Shown: piece after piece, positions 43,725-57,344 of the stretch | How positions within the stretch are numbered: position 1 is the first letter of the stretch | Layout of the letters: each line of letters begins with the position of its first letter | NCBI GenBank assembly: GCA_012064385.1 | Contig: QRDG01000413.1 | Coordinates: forward strand, 62,001 to 126,000 | From: Puccinellia tenuiflora | Lineage: Eukaryota > Streptophyta > Magnoliopsida > Poales > Poaceae | Reading direction: 5' to 3' | Length of the DNA: 64,000 nt | Program-made: the position numbers and the translations under genes | The notes under the pieces: model-generated | The model's input: the letters and a program-made list of their open reading frames with translations, nothing else | Databases searched by the model: none | Told to the model about the DNA's origin: nothing

Positions 43725-44435
43725 ATGCACGTGAAATTGTCACCTGGGAGGTCGATCTCTTCTGACCAACGGGAAGCAGTCACACCTGCAAATTCAGCTC
43801 ACCCGTGTAAGCGAGCAGTAGGTATCATCTCAGAACAAAATAGGGAGTGCAGGCATGAGAATTGGATCAAAGAAATCAGCTTCGTGCACTCGTCGTATCA
43901 TCTGAGTGGGAGGAAGTGTGGGCTAAACCATGACCAAATTAGGGCCTGCGTCAATCACGTCATCACGAACGCAGAGGCCAGACGGCCGCACGTTTGACGC
44001 GCTACAGAGATTTCTTCCCCTCAGATCGACACCCCGCGAGCGACTCCCTCGATCATGCCCAGATACACCGCCAAGCCCCTAACGGATCGCCGGCGCAGCC
44101 TCGGCCACGGCACGCCGACACCGCGCAACCGATCGATTGGCGCTCGCACGAAAAGAACCGAACGCCAGCGAGAGAGAGAGCGGGGAGAGAGATACGCACC
44201 TAGGCGCCGGGCAGCGGTCCGCCTCCGTAGCGTAGCGGCCTAGCGGGGCGCCTCGCCTCTCGCGAGTCAAGATCCGCCCTCCGGCGAGGCGGCGGCGCGA
44301 GTTAGGGCTCCCGACTATTCTCTTCTGGACCAAGACGGTTCGGACTTCCGGACTTGGGCTGGTACGTGCAGGTCAGGGACCATCGCTTATATTCCTAGGC
44401 GAACGTTCAGGCCATCAATATCCCGATTAAACCAA
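43725..44435 (-). promoter_or_regulatory. 5' UTR exons, intron and promoter of the 31-residue-repeat gene
   Basis: On the minus strand a GC-rich leader exon (about 44330-44200) ends CTAG|GTGCGT. The intron closes at TTTGCAG (43786), and a short second leader segment runs to the ATG at 43724. The Helitron lies only about 100 bp upstream of the presumed transcription start, so little native promoter remains between them. Confidence 0.5.
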
Positions 44436-44559
44436 TCTCTACTAATATAAAAGAATCCAGAGGGGGGTATGATCCAAAGGATCTGGACCATCAAAACAAC
44501 ATCCAATGGCTCAGATTTCATTTATGATGAGGTGCTCAACACAGCCCACGCTACTCAAC

Positions 44560-45160
44560 ACAGCCCACGCCCCGGTCAACACCGATCCCCTTCCTCGCCC
44601 GCTGCTCCCGCCCGCTGCTCCACCTCCATGGCAACCGCCGGCCATCTCCGTGCGCGGCAACTGCCGGAGGTGGAGGACGTGAGCATGATGGAGCTGCAAA
44701 CTCCCGCCCCGTCCCCGCCCCCCACCCTTTTTCTCCTCCCACCTCCCTCACTCCACCCCGTCGCGCCCTGCTCGATCCCGCCCGTCGCCCCGCCCCGCCG
44801 CCGCCCCGCAGTCGCCCGTCGTCCCGCAGTCGCCCAGCCCCGCCCCGCAGTCGCTCCGCCGCTGGAACTCCGCCGCTGCACGCCGCCGTCGCAGCAGCAG
44901 CCGTCGTCGCCGCCGCTTGAACTCCGCCGCCTGTACGCTGCCGCTGCCGCTGCCTGCACGCCGTCACCTCCTGCCACACCGCCGCAGCCGCAGCCGCCTG
45001 CCATCGCGCGGACGCGAGACGCCGCCGCCGCCATCGCGTGGACGCGAGCCGCCACGACAAGGCCAAGCCGCTCCACTGGCTCTCCGGCAACTTCGCCCCC
45101 GTCCGCGACGAACCCCGCGCGCCGCCGGCCTCCCTGTCCGCGGACACCTCCCAGTGAGCA
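44560..45160. other. GC-rich segment in the Helitron, probably captured host sequence
   Basis: Strongly GC-rich with CCGCC-type repeats, unlike the AT-rich remainder. Long frames are open on both strands with proline, arginine or alanine runs, which signals composition and not coding. It could be a captured promoter or first exon. Confidence 0.4.
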
Positions 45161-45302
45161 CCTCTTCCTTCTTCTTGTCTCTCCCCTGTCTTCTCTCTTT
45201 CCCTTGTCTTGTGGTGGCTGTTTGCCTGAATCTTTGCTGCAGCATATGCAAGGAAAACTATGTACTGTACTGCATGATGAAATCCTTTTCCAACTGGGCT
45301 AG

Positions 45303-46234
45303 CCAAGCGATCTAAGCCTGCTGATTCCCTTTTGGTCTTCTTAGGTTGATCCCATGAAGACAGGACATGAGGCAGGGTAGGGCGCGGTGTACATCGATCC
45401 CATGAAGCCTTTCTTTACCAGGTCCTAATATGATACCTCTAAACAATGCATGTTCGTTTGTTGTTTGTGTATCTGTGATTTGGAAGGTAGTAGAGCTCGA
45501 TAAAGTATAGTGATTTGAGTACATGCACATAGGAGTTTAGAGTAAATGCTTGTTCTAGATAGTACTCAGAATGATTGTGAAGTGATAAGTGTTGATCGAT
45601 GAACCACCACATGGGGTTTTCCCATTTGAACTAACTGTCCACGTTTTTGTTACCCGGACCTGCTCAATATTTATGCACCACAAGATGACATGTCACATGT
45701 CCTTAATAAAACCCCATATATGTTTAAGATATTAGAATAATGAGAGTATTATAAGATTATTTGATAATAAACTACCTGCTCAATCTGGATGTTGTAGCTT
45801 ACGACACAAAGTTCAAATAGAGAAACTGCTTGGCTACATTTTCGAAGAGACATCTTAAGACGCTGAAAATTAGATGACTATGATTCTAGACCTTCTTGTA
45901 CTCCAAATTTTTATTTGAAACCTTTATCCAAGCAGGTAATCTTCTAATGAGTTAGTCTTCCGACCAAATTATCTTATACCTGCTTCATCCACGATCCAGG
46001 ATAGGTGACTTTGGTTTCCTTAGGCACAATCTCATTATTATTTACTTTGTCTTTTTTTATATACATTTGGTTTCTTGGCATTTTTGTATATTGTGCATTC
46101 TTAGTTTGCCCCCAATGACGAGGCTGAAAACATAGTACTATAAAAATTAAAAATTAAATTGAGATGCTATATGCTGTCATTGACTGCTGCACATACAATG
46201 TTATGCATTTTTAGATATTTTATGTCTTGTACAG
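45303..46234. other. AT-rich Helitron interior
   Basis: No gene or strong repeat recognised. Confidence 0.4.
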
Positions 46235-46560
46235 ATTGCACTTCTGGGACAACTTTGACGTTGTGTTGTTCCATGTGGACAGTCACAGGACGTAGTGAAA
46301 CGAGTTCGAGTGGTCAAAACAAGCTACTCACATTAATTCGAGTAAGCAAATGGTAAGCACAGAGACATAATTGTTCATATCCAATACTTAAACCCTCACC
46401 AAATATGCACTGACGTTCTTCAAAATTTGACTGAAATGATCAGGGGGTTCGCCAAGAGGTTCCTGCACCCAAGCATCGTGGCACCAACAACTATGTCTTC
46501 CTGTGGGAGGAGGATCTCAGCGTCGAGAATTTTACCGCTGAAGCATATGATCCACCAAGC
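46235..46560 (+). pseudogene. captured fragment of a DUF707-family gene
   Basis: Two exon-like pieces. The first (46235-46352) reads NFDVVLFHVDSH, then two stops, then EFEWSKQATHI, and ends at a GTAAGC donor. After the acceptor at 46443 the second continues with WFAKRFLHPSIVA in one frame and YVFLWEEDLSVENFTAEAYD in another. This matches the core of plant DUF707 proteins, which have the order NF-x-V-x-LFHYD, WWFAKRFLHPDIV and YIFLWDEDLGVEHF. Stops and a frameshift show it is dead. The splice sites are kept, so the fragment was probably taken as genomic DNA. Confidence 0.75.
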
Positions 46561-48960
46561 GTACACGATATCACTAAATACGGTGTCTTGGAAAGTTACT
46601 TCCTAATTTGCTTAAGTTGTTCTTCTTCATGTCCAATCTCACCAGTCAGTGCATGCTCAACGAGTAAGTATCCAAATAAGCTCCACCACATTTTAGGCTT
46701 AGAGAACTAATTCTATGTTCATTGGACTTTTTCGTCACTATATGCTCATTTTAATTTGATTGCTGTAGTTTTAGAGATTGGTACGAGAGGAAAGGAAATG
46801 GAATATGGTTGGTGCATAGCTGTATTTTTTCTCTAAGCCTACATGGATTTTATTATGTTCATGTTAGGTGTCTGCGATACTAAAGCTTGATCATAATGCC
46901 TGTGCAGATGTAAATTTTGGTCATATGCTTTTTACTTGTGCTCTAGCTGAATAACGGACATTGTTCATGTTCTTGGTACTGTACTGAACATACATTTTTT
47001 TAAACTTCTGGGAGACGGTTATTCTTTTGAACAATGCATATTTGTCCCTAAAAAAAATCCATGAGGTAATTGTTAAGAAGCAAAAAAAGTTTACTAAGAA
47101 CTGCACATTTTTGTACTTATAGATCAGTGAGATACCAGATACCACATCCTTCTTACTTTTGCACATACTTAGCTTTAGCATGCGTGTTCTCATTAAAGAT
47201 AAAGGCCTTATTTATTTGCCTACCTATGTCATATATGTTATGATCTCTGTGAAAACTTTGATGATTACTGATTTGAACTGAATTGACCATATCCTGCATG
47301 CGACACAGTATTAAGTATTTTGCAAAACTATATTAAAGGTTTTGCATAAATAAGAAAACTGACACCATATTAAGGTTACATAAAACTTATCCTAAGTTTA
47401 TGGTATCCCCAAGTCCCAACTATCATAAGATTTGAATAGTGTAATGCTTCACCATCAGATTTGATGTCCTACGCCTCTAGCTTATATTATATGATACAAA
47501 GGTGTGTTATGAAGATGTTCCCGGTTCTTGCTAATCATTATAACTTTTTGTGGGGATAATCATTATAACTAGCATCTCCTTCATTTTTTAGTGTTCACTC
47601 TATTCTTTGTTATTTGGATCCCTGCATAATAATATCCTAAAGAATATGGAGAATGATAGATGCTGATATCAATTAGTGCATATGGTATGCTCTTCTAAAC
47701 AATGGTGAGTAATCTCTCATGATGAATGGATGCACTACCAGACAATATTGGGGTAACAAAGGAAATGTATCTCTTAGACGTGGTTTTCTTGATCTCGAAA
47801 TCAGAGTCGATTTTTCCACATTTTGTTGACAAACCTACTGTCCTATTCACATTATGAAACTGATTGGTTTGAGATCCTCCTTTCTGTGGCTTTGGTCAGC
47901 CAAATTTAGTCATTTTTTTATCTGAAGCCAGCTTGATGTGATTTTTTTTGCAGATTATTAAAATGATCTGAGATCAAGAGTTCAAGGCATGAAGCTAAAT
48001 ATTTCTGATCAGGACTATGAACCGTCGCAGCTCATTTTTATCATCAGGCTGCGTGTGCTAAATCCATGTCCATGCAATGATGCAAGATTGGAGATCCAGT
48101 AGCAACGTGGTTGCTTGTTGCAGTTTTTTTATCATTCCTTTTTAATAGTTCATTCTATGTAAGGTTGTCACAGATGCTAGAATATCACATGGACGTGGCA
48201 TTGTAGTCAATTCAGGGAATAGCTACGTGTGTAAATTACTAGGGATAATATACCCAGCTTTAACAATAAGTTGATTCATTGCCATGTTGACCATCATCAA
48301 TATTTGAAGGTGTTGTTGTAATTAAATTCTATTGAGATTGATTTTCATACGCGTTCCTTTTTCTTTCGTTTATATTTTCTTTCAGACTGGACGTGGTTTC
48401 TAAATCAGATGGAGTTGGTACATATTAGCCTATGGGATTTGATAAATTTAAAATAAGTTTCTACACCATCCATACTGGATAAAGCATGTAGAGAAGAATT
48501 TTCACATCTCTAGCAACGAGAAATTTATACAGTTTGGTAAGTCTGGATAACTTCCTCTTCTATCATTGCTTCCAAGAATACCATTTTTTCATGAGAATAA
48601 TTTTTCTTTCAGGCTTCAACAATCCAGTTAGCATGCTTTATTGTTACTGATTTTATTTTTGTATGCAAAACTCTTTAAATAAATTTTTATTGCCAGTGAT
48701 TTGCCTTCTCATTTTCAAGATGGTTGGAAAGACAATTTGACAGGTAACTTGTGATTTTATTTTGATGAATGGTTTACCCAAGGAATTGACCTGAACATAC
48801 CAGAATATATCTTTTAGAAAAATTCATTAGTAACCAAAGTTATTATTACTTTTAAAAAGATAGGGAAAGAATTCGGTTTTAATTCCATGCTTTGCACAAA
48901 TCATTTACTGAAATTGCATATGTCTGAATATTCAGATGCAGAACACATGTGCTTCGGCAG
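46561..48960. other. AT-rich Helitron interior
   Basis: About 2.4 kb with no recognised coding sequence or long repeats. Some T-rich tracts before AG could be old intron ends of captured sequence. Confidence 0.4.
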
Positions 48961-49016
48961 ACAAACTGAATTTATAATACTCAGAAAACGCGTGTTACGC
49001 GTGCACTTTTACTAGT

Positions 49017-49557
49017 CATACAAGCACACGTCTCCTCTTTTTTTTTTTTGAGTGTCTCCTCCAAAATCTGGACAGAGACACAATCGGTCAAGACTTTACC
49101 TCGAGACTCGTTCTATGTACTGAGCATCCGCTTCGCCTCTCTCCCTAGCACCCATGGATTCACACAAGTTGCGCGGCGGCATCGCTCATGCATGAGCCGC
49201 GATCGTCATCAGAGAAGAGCTCATCTCAGCTTCGCCGAGGCAGCCGAATGGTGGTCGCATGCAACATGGCAACCCTGGTGTCACCGTCTCAAAGTACCGC
49301 ATTGTCACATCAGCGTGGCCACCCCGCCGGCTCGTGCGGTGTCATCCATCGCTCGCAGTACCACTTTTGGGCGCTCGCAACATCGGTGACCACCCGATAT
49401 AGTTAAACTTGTGCGTCGTTGACCAGCTCCCAACACGAAACTACTCGGATCATGCTACCTAGGTGGCATGTGGTGCTCGATACACATATCAATCATATCA
49501 ATCAGTCGTAGGGGAGCATTTTACTTATTGCTCGGGATCGAAAATGAAATAAAAAAG
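49017..49557. other. spacer after the Helitron
   Basis: A moderately GC-rich stretch (49080-49400) is open in two plus frames, but no domain is recognised and no splice context supports a gene. No conclusion can be drawn. Confidence 0.35.
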
Positions 49558-49975
49558 AGTGAATTCCACTTTTTATCCCCTATTTATGCATTTGTGACAC
49601 TAATTACCCTATATAATGTAAAATTATTCAGATTACCCATTTTAGAACTTTTGATATATATTTTTTGGATACATGTAAGTTGGTAAAGTTGTGAGGTGAT
49701 GATTGAGACTCGAAAATATCAAGACAACAACAATGAGTTGAACATATGGTGAAGAGAAGGCCGACCATTATCATCGATGGCACACTCCAATCTTTGCATA
49801 TTTTGATGCACCACATCGACCTAACATTCCGGTCTATTATAACGAATTATGTAAAATGTTAAAATGGGGTAACCAGGTTCAAACTTTCATATATGGTACA
49901 TTTATAATTTTGTCTCACTAAATGTGATAATAAGTGTCACAAATGCATAATTATGGGGTAAAAAGTGAAATTCAC
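49558..49975. mobile_element. MITE with about 50-bp TIRs, 418 bp
   Basis: The left end (AGTGAATTCCACTTTTTATC ... TATGCATTTGTGACACTAAT) and right end (AAGTGTCACAAATGCATAAT ... AAAAAGTGAAATTCACT) are inverted copies over about 50 bp with several mismatches. The interior is AT-rich and non-coding. The TSD is not clear, so the superfamily is open. Confidence 0.8.
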
Positions 49976-50039
49976 TTATAAAAAACCTTGAAAATGAATA
50001 TGGAAGTGGAAATCACTGGATCGAAAATTACAGGCATGC

Positions 50040-50740
50040 TGCGGTAGAAAAGAATCGTAGCCCCTCCGCTAGCATCCGTGTTTTTTTAGAGAATACAACA
50101 CTTTATTGATTGAAGCAAATCATTACACCAATTTTTTTAATGCAAACACGAGTAAATTTCAAAAAACAGAAGAAACAAACTGTTGCGCATAGCGAGCTAA
50201 GATGTGTCGACTACTCGACTCGTTACACAAACATGGTTGAAGAGGCTTTCTTCAGTGGCCTCCCCCTAGAGAAAAAGTAAGAAGGTAAGTTTTACTCAAA
50301 CCATTCCGATCAAAAGTTATGGTCCAATCCTGGCCGTTCGTAAGCCAAACTTTTACCCAGGGGGAGGCCACCGAAGCAAAAGTGTTGAAGGAGACCATGA
50401 CAAAGCCGGTGCGGAAGGATTCAACGTCCTATACCACTAGGCTAACAAAGCTTTGATCCAACTATGAAGAAGGCTAACAAAGCTTTGATCCAACTATGAA
50501 GAATAAGGCAGTCAGAGATGATCACCACCTTGTCCAAACCCTCCTCGCTAGCTAGGGAGACTGCAACAGTGAAGAGCCAACGCTTTAGTCATTTCAGCAC
50601 AACGAGCGGGTGGTACGTGGCCGGCACCTATTTGGATCGAGAGAATCTTCTCGCCATGGAGTCGAGTTTGGGAGGCAGCGACGCCACATTGGCAGGAGCA
50701 GTTGGAGCTGAAGTTTTCCTCACGTCAAGCGCGTCAGAGC
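50040..50740 (-). pseudogene. decayed reverse-transcriptase-like RNase H (RVT_3) sequence, probably LINE-derived
   Basis: On the minus strand, a frame near 50640-50500 reads CAEMTKALALHC and, after a frameshift, LASEEGLDKVVIISDCL. This resembles the RVT_3 RNase H-like domain found in plant LINEs and solo genes. Further along, ALLAFFIVGSKLC occurs twice because AAGGCTAACAAAGCTTTGAT is tandemly duplicated (about 50431 and 50470). A T-run at 50081-50087 may be the poly-A end. It is broken and not functional. Confidence 0.5.
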
Positions 50741-50786
50741 GTTTTGAGTGAACCTGTAATTTAACCTCCAAAGCTGGAAACATGTA

Positions 50787-50912
50787 CTCCCTCCGTCCAA
50801 AAATAAGTGTCTCAAGTTTGGCAAAAAGTGGATGTATCTATACATCAAAAACATGTCTAGATATCTCCATTTTTAAGCAAACTTGAGACACTTATTTTTG
50901 GACGGAGGGAGT
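50787..50912. mobile_element. Stowaway MITE
   Basis: CTCCCTCCGTCCAAAAATAA at the left and TTATTTTTGGACGGAGGGAG at the right are perfect inverted copies. TA flanks the left side and TTA the right. About 125 bp, with inner arms also largely paired (AGTGTCTCAAGTTTG against CAAACTTGAGACACT). Confidence 0.9.
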
Positions 50913-51206
50913 TACACGGTTCGAACGATTTTACGTGATCTATATGGGGTGTCCTCCATATAATGTTTCTCTAAAACAAATGTATATAGACATGTTTTAG
51001 TATGAGATATATCTGATTTAACGAAAATTAATATGAATCAGAGTGAGTATTTTTTATCAAAATCGAAAGATTAGTTATTTTACGGTTTCTAGGCCTTTCA
51101 TGGAATCTCCTACCGACGAAGTCGCAAAAATAAAAGCAAAAAACAAAAAACTCCTAGCGATGCTCGCCCGTCGGATACTTCGCCGAGATTGCGAGGCGGA
51201 GGCGAG
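50913..51206. other. spacer upstream of polyubiquitin
   Basis: A short frame (MESPTDEVAKIKAKNKKLLA, about 51100-51200) looks charged and helical but is cut by the element at 51207. No gene is supported. Confidence 0.35.
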
Positions 51207-51629
51207 TATAGGTGGCCAACTGGGCCGGGTCAAACGGGCCGGCCCGAGGCACGACGATTTTGGCCCGGCCCAGGCACGACACGGCACGAACTAAATGGGC
51301 CGTGCCGAGGCACGGGCCCGGTAGTGCCCGGGCCGGCCTTCGATCTGAGGCACGCGGGCCGGCCCGGCACGGCACGTTTAGCTTTTTTTTATATATTTTT
51401 TAATTTTTTTACCTATTTTTACAAAAAAAATAGTTTTTGACCGTATTTAAGCATATCAGGCCGTTTTTCCGCGTGTCGGGCCGTGCCGGACGTGCCGGCC
51501 GGGCCGTTGACGGGCCGCCGTGCTGTGCCACGAATTGATTTAAGGCCCGTGGGCCGGCCCGGCACAGCACGATTGGCTAACGTGCCTAACGGGCCGTGCC
51601 GTGCCGGGCCGGCCCGTTTGGCCAGCTAT
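51207..51629. mobile_element. hAT-like non-autonomous element in the polyubiquitin promoter
   Basis: The ends TATAGGTGGCCAACTGGGCC and GGCCCGTTTGGCCAGCTATA are inverted copies with two mismatches. The flanks are GAGGCGAG (51199-51206) and the similar AGGCGAG ending at 51636, so an 8-bp TSD with one change is likely. The body is built of GGCCCGG and GGCACG phrases. It ends about 90 bp before the TATA box of the polyubiquitin gene. Confidence 0.75.
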
Positions 51630-51636
51630 AGGCGAG

Positions 51637-53760
<2,124 letters not shown>

Positions 53761-55297
53761 GTGTCTGGTGTAGGAGCTGCTGTACCTTGGTCGTCTGGTG
53801 GGCTGCCCTTGTCGCCCTTGGAAGTGGTCTGTCTCGTTTGAGTCTACTGTGTCTAGTTTAATGGACCATCGAGTCCCTCTATGTGTGGTGGTTTCGTGCA
53901 AACAGTTTGTGGTACAGCCGTTATGTTTTAAGAATGAATAAGCGAACTTTGAACTAATCTACCCGTGCCCGATTTATTGTCTGTTTGATATATTTTGGCT
54001 GAATTGTTTGCCTCTAGTTCTTGTCAATGATACTGCTTATTCTAGTTTATAGATTGTGAATGTTGGTTTCTGTCTTTCTGCTTGTTCTTGGTTCTTTCTG
54101 AAGTCGCAAATATATTTGTTTTTGCCTGAGGAATCAGTTTTGGATGACTCTGCTTCTATTTTTCAATGCTGAGTTCGATTTTTTTTTGTCTTTTCTTATT
54201 TCAAAATGACCATCTGCATCAAATCCTGGGAAGATCTCCCGCGAATAGATTTTGTATTTTCATCGATCCAACCTGATTGATCAATCTTCCTCTGCTGTGT
54301 TGGTAGTGGTACTCAGAACCTTTGTGAAAAAATAGTGATTTTTTCTTGTGATAATTCATTTCTTGATAATTCATGCACTTCTGTGTGATAGCGAAACAGA
54401 CTCTTTATGGGTGCTTTATTCAGTATGATGAATCAAAACTGAGAAACACTAATAGGACGGCGCGTCCAGATCCTACTTCCTAGAACATACTGTACATTTT
54501 TTTTTTTCGAAGACACAAGCTCTTCTGCTTCTTATTTCTGCATTCACACATTCACCTTCATTTCTATTTGGAGACTTACTAGAGCATCTTCAGCCGCACC
54601 CTCCAATTTCCTAACCCAAATGTTCTCCTGCCCGGCAACCCTTACACCTAGCCCTCCGGCACATCGTATCTAGATCACAAATCTCTCTAATTGTGTCTAC
54701 CCTCCGTTTGAGTCCCTCTTCCTCCATTGTGTCTTGTCTGTGCCACCCCTTACCTATCTCGCCTCTGTTCTCACCCTAGTGCTGCCACCGCCCCAAACTC
54801 GTGCCGTCCCAAACCCCTCCCAGGTCACGATCGCCGTCCCTATCCGTTGCGCCTCCGTACGCTTTACCCGTCGGACATGTCATAGCTGTTTTTAGATTAT
54901 TTTACTCATTTATAGAAATCAACGGATTTGTCAGATGAGTGTGATTACACGAATTTTGAGGAGTTCATACTCCGTATTCAAAGAGTTCATCCATGATGAG
55001 TATGATTCTGAAATCGATGACGGCGAAGATGCGAACATAACGGCAATGATGAGCATCCTTGAAAACACGCCCTTGATGAGAGCAACCAAACACTCCCTTG
55101 GTGCTGCAAGCTGAAGACGCAATTCAATTCGTTCTCATGTGAAAGAACATGCATTCGCAAGATACAAGCCCAACACAAGCTAAATTTTATAAAATCAAAT
55201 GTGAGACCTCTTGATCCACAAATCGTATCACGCCAACCGAAACTTGCAGCAAATGAGATAAAACTCTGGCATGAACTTAGCACCTAACCCAATTCGA
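53761..55297. other. polyubiquitin 3' UTR and spacer
   Basis: The first about 200 bases are probably 3' UTR (AATGAATAAGCGAAC near 53932 may serve for polyadenylation). The remainder is T-rich, then mixed. A frame near 54940-55113 is open for about 55 codons (DEYDSEIDDGEDANITAMMS) but has no recognised domain. Confidence 0.4.
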
Positions 55298-57296
55298 TCA
55301 CATCTCTACAACTCGTCTCGCTGGCCACGTGATGGCGATGGGGCTCGTCACCGTGTGCTTCTCGTCGTCGCTCCACGCGATCGATCCAAACGTGTGCTTC
55401 TCCGTCACGCTTCCAATGATTCGTCGTGTGAAGGTGACCTCGTACTCCCGCGTCTTCTGCTTCGCGCTAAACTGCAGCATCCCCGGCCGCACCGCGACAA
55501 GGACGCCGGCGGGGCTCCTCACCCTGGCCCTGTACGTGGCCCCGACATTGCTGCCGACGTTGCGCACGACACGACGCTGCGTGACGGCCACCACACTCTT
55601 GTTCGAGGTGAACACCACCGACCCCCCGCGCGTCGAGCAGTTGGCCGCCGCGCCTCCGAACACGGCGACCTGCTCGGCGGTGTAATCGAGAGCGCAGAGG
55701 AAGGTGACCTACTCCTCCGTGCCCGCGTCGTACACCAGTCCCGGGTCCACGGCGCGGTTGGGGTCGACGTGCCCGGCCCCGCGCGCGAACGGCGTGGACG
55801 CGCTGCCGGTGGACATGTCGCCGATGATGCTGCCGGCGTTGTCCACGTTGTACGCGGTGGTCATCAGGGCGGACTTGATCACCGCGGGGCTCCACTCCGG
55901 CCTCGCCTGCCGGAGCAGATGCCGCTCACGTGCGGGCATGACATGGACGTGCCCGAGATGATGCTGAACTGGACCCGCCTCGTGTCGCTGGCGAGCTCCG
56001 TGGGCGAGTTGGCGCCTGTCCACGCGGCCAGGATGTCCACGCCGGGCGCGGTCACGTCCGGCTTGAAGATCTCCGGTGCGCGGAAGTTTGGCCCGCGGCT
56101 CGAGAAGGACGCCATTCTTGGAGAAGGTGGGGTTGAGCTGATGACGGTGCCGCGGAAGATGATCGTCGCGGTGGGGGAAGTTTGTGTGCGTATGTACTTC
56201 TTGATTTTCTCGGCGGAGGCGAATGGGACGGCCGTGGTGGGGTGGACATGGGGGCTGGTCAATGCCTGCAAGCCGAATGCTTCCGTGCTCGCCAGGATTG
56301 CTCCGGCGCCGCCGGCGAGCTTGACGGCCTGACCTTTCGCCGCGCGGGCGTTCACGCCGGACTCGCACAGAACGATCTTCCCGGCCACCATGGTGGCGTT
56401 CAGCTTCCCCTCTTCGCAGACTTTCGAGCCAACGTCTCCTCCGTAGACCAGCGGTACCTGGTTCGCGCCGAGAGGCTCGCCGGCGTAGAGCGAGGTGCCC
56501 GTGAAGGTCTCATTGTTGCCGAGTACGACGTCTGCCGGGAACTTGCGGTTGATGGTGGACGCGCCGACCGTCAGGAACCATGGCGCGACGTTGACGGCGG
56601 TGGACTCGCCGGGGCCGGAGTTCCTCGCGGAGGCGGAGACGACGATTCCTTTGCTGACGGCACGGAACGCGCCCACGGCGGTGCTGTCGACGTAAAAGTT
56701 GGGCGCCTTGCCGGTGGCGCCGAGCGAGACAGAGATGACGTCGACGCCGTCCGCGGGAACTCGCGCACCCTTCCCAGCACACTTTATACACGGCAATTCG
56801 CGCGCCGGGGGCCATGCCGACGGCTCTCCCTTGGGCGTAACCGTAGAAAGCGGCGTCGGCGACGGCAGAGCCGGCGGCGGTGGAGGAGGTGTGGGTGCCA
56901 TGGCCATTGGTGTCGAGCGGCGACGCGGGCTCCTCGGCCTCGCCGACCACGCGGCCGAGAGCAGCCTCGTGTCCCTTGTGGAAGGCCTTCGCGCCGACGA
57001 GCTTATTGTTGCAGTACGCGGAGCCGTTGAACGACGCGGTAGAGACGCAGCCGCCGCGGAACTTGCTGGGCGGCGGCGGCAGCGACGGGTCCGCGGCGAA
57101 GGAAGGCCGGCCCTCGGGGTACACGCCGGTGTCGATGACGCCGATGACGACGTCCGCGGCGCCGTTGGAGGCCGGGAGCAGGCCGGACAAGGGCGCGAGG
57201 CCGAGGAAGGAGCTCCTGCATCGCGTCGGGCACGACGGCGAGCACGGAGCGCGCGGACGCGAGGCGCGCGGCCTGGCGCTCCGTGAGGCGTCAGAT
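55298..57296 (-). pseudogene. subtilisin-like serine protease (S8, SBT1-type) pseudogene, 5'-truncated
   Basis: On the minus strand the remains start at 57296 inside the I9 propeptide (RQAARLASARSVLAVVPDAM), so the signal peptide is missing. All four catalytic motifs are present: Asp in VIGVIDTGVYPE, His in NGHGTHTSSTAAG, Asn in SARNSGPG and Ser in GTSMSCPHVSG. A PA-domain-like stretch lies between, and a fibronectin III-like C-terminus ends TSPIAITWPARRVVEM. The frame shifts with small deletions near 57205 (after the propeptide), near 56755 (between His and Asn) and near 55910 (after Ser). A TAG replaces a Tyr codon near 55717. Plant subtilases act in the cell wall; this copy cannot. Confidence 0.9.
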
Positions 57297-57344
57297 TTGT
57301 CTCTTGTATGTAGTCAACTGTACTAGTTGAATCACGCCACGCCT

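Larger units (their letters stand above)
44436..49015 (+). mobile_element. non-autonomous Helitron, 4.58 kb
   Basis: Starts TCTCTACTAATATAAAAG after an A (44435). It ends with a small hairpin (ACGCG-TGTTA-CGCGT, about 48988-49002) and CACTTTTACTAG followed by T (49016). These are the Helitron marks: 5' TC, 3' hairpin, CTAG, insertion between A and T, no TIR and no TSD. No helicase or Rep motif was found, so it depends on others. It carries a captured gene fragment and a GC-rich segment. Confidence 0.85.

Noticed and set aside
44469..45306. Large proline-rich and antisense frames in the Helitron
   Set aside because: Open on both strands in a GC-rich tract; no domains, so listed only as possible captured sequence.
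50400..50460. tRNA-like phrase on the minus strand (GCCTAGTGGTATAGGACG)
   Set aside because: The D-arm-like part lacks a proper B box and acceptor stem; it is inside the decayed RNase H-like sequence.
55271..57286. Plus-strand frames opposite the subtilase
   Set aside because: GC-rich antisense shadows; the minus strand has the clear S8 catalytic motifs.
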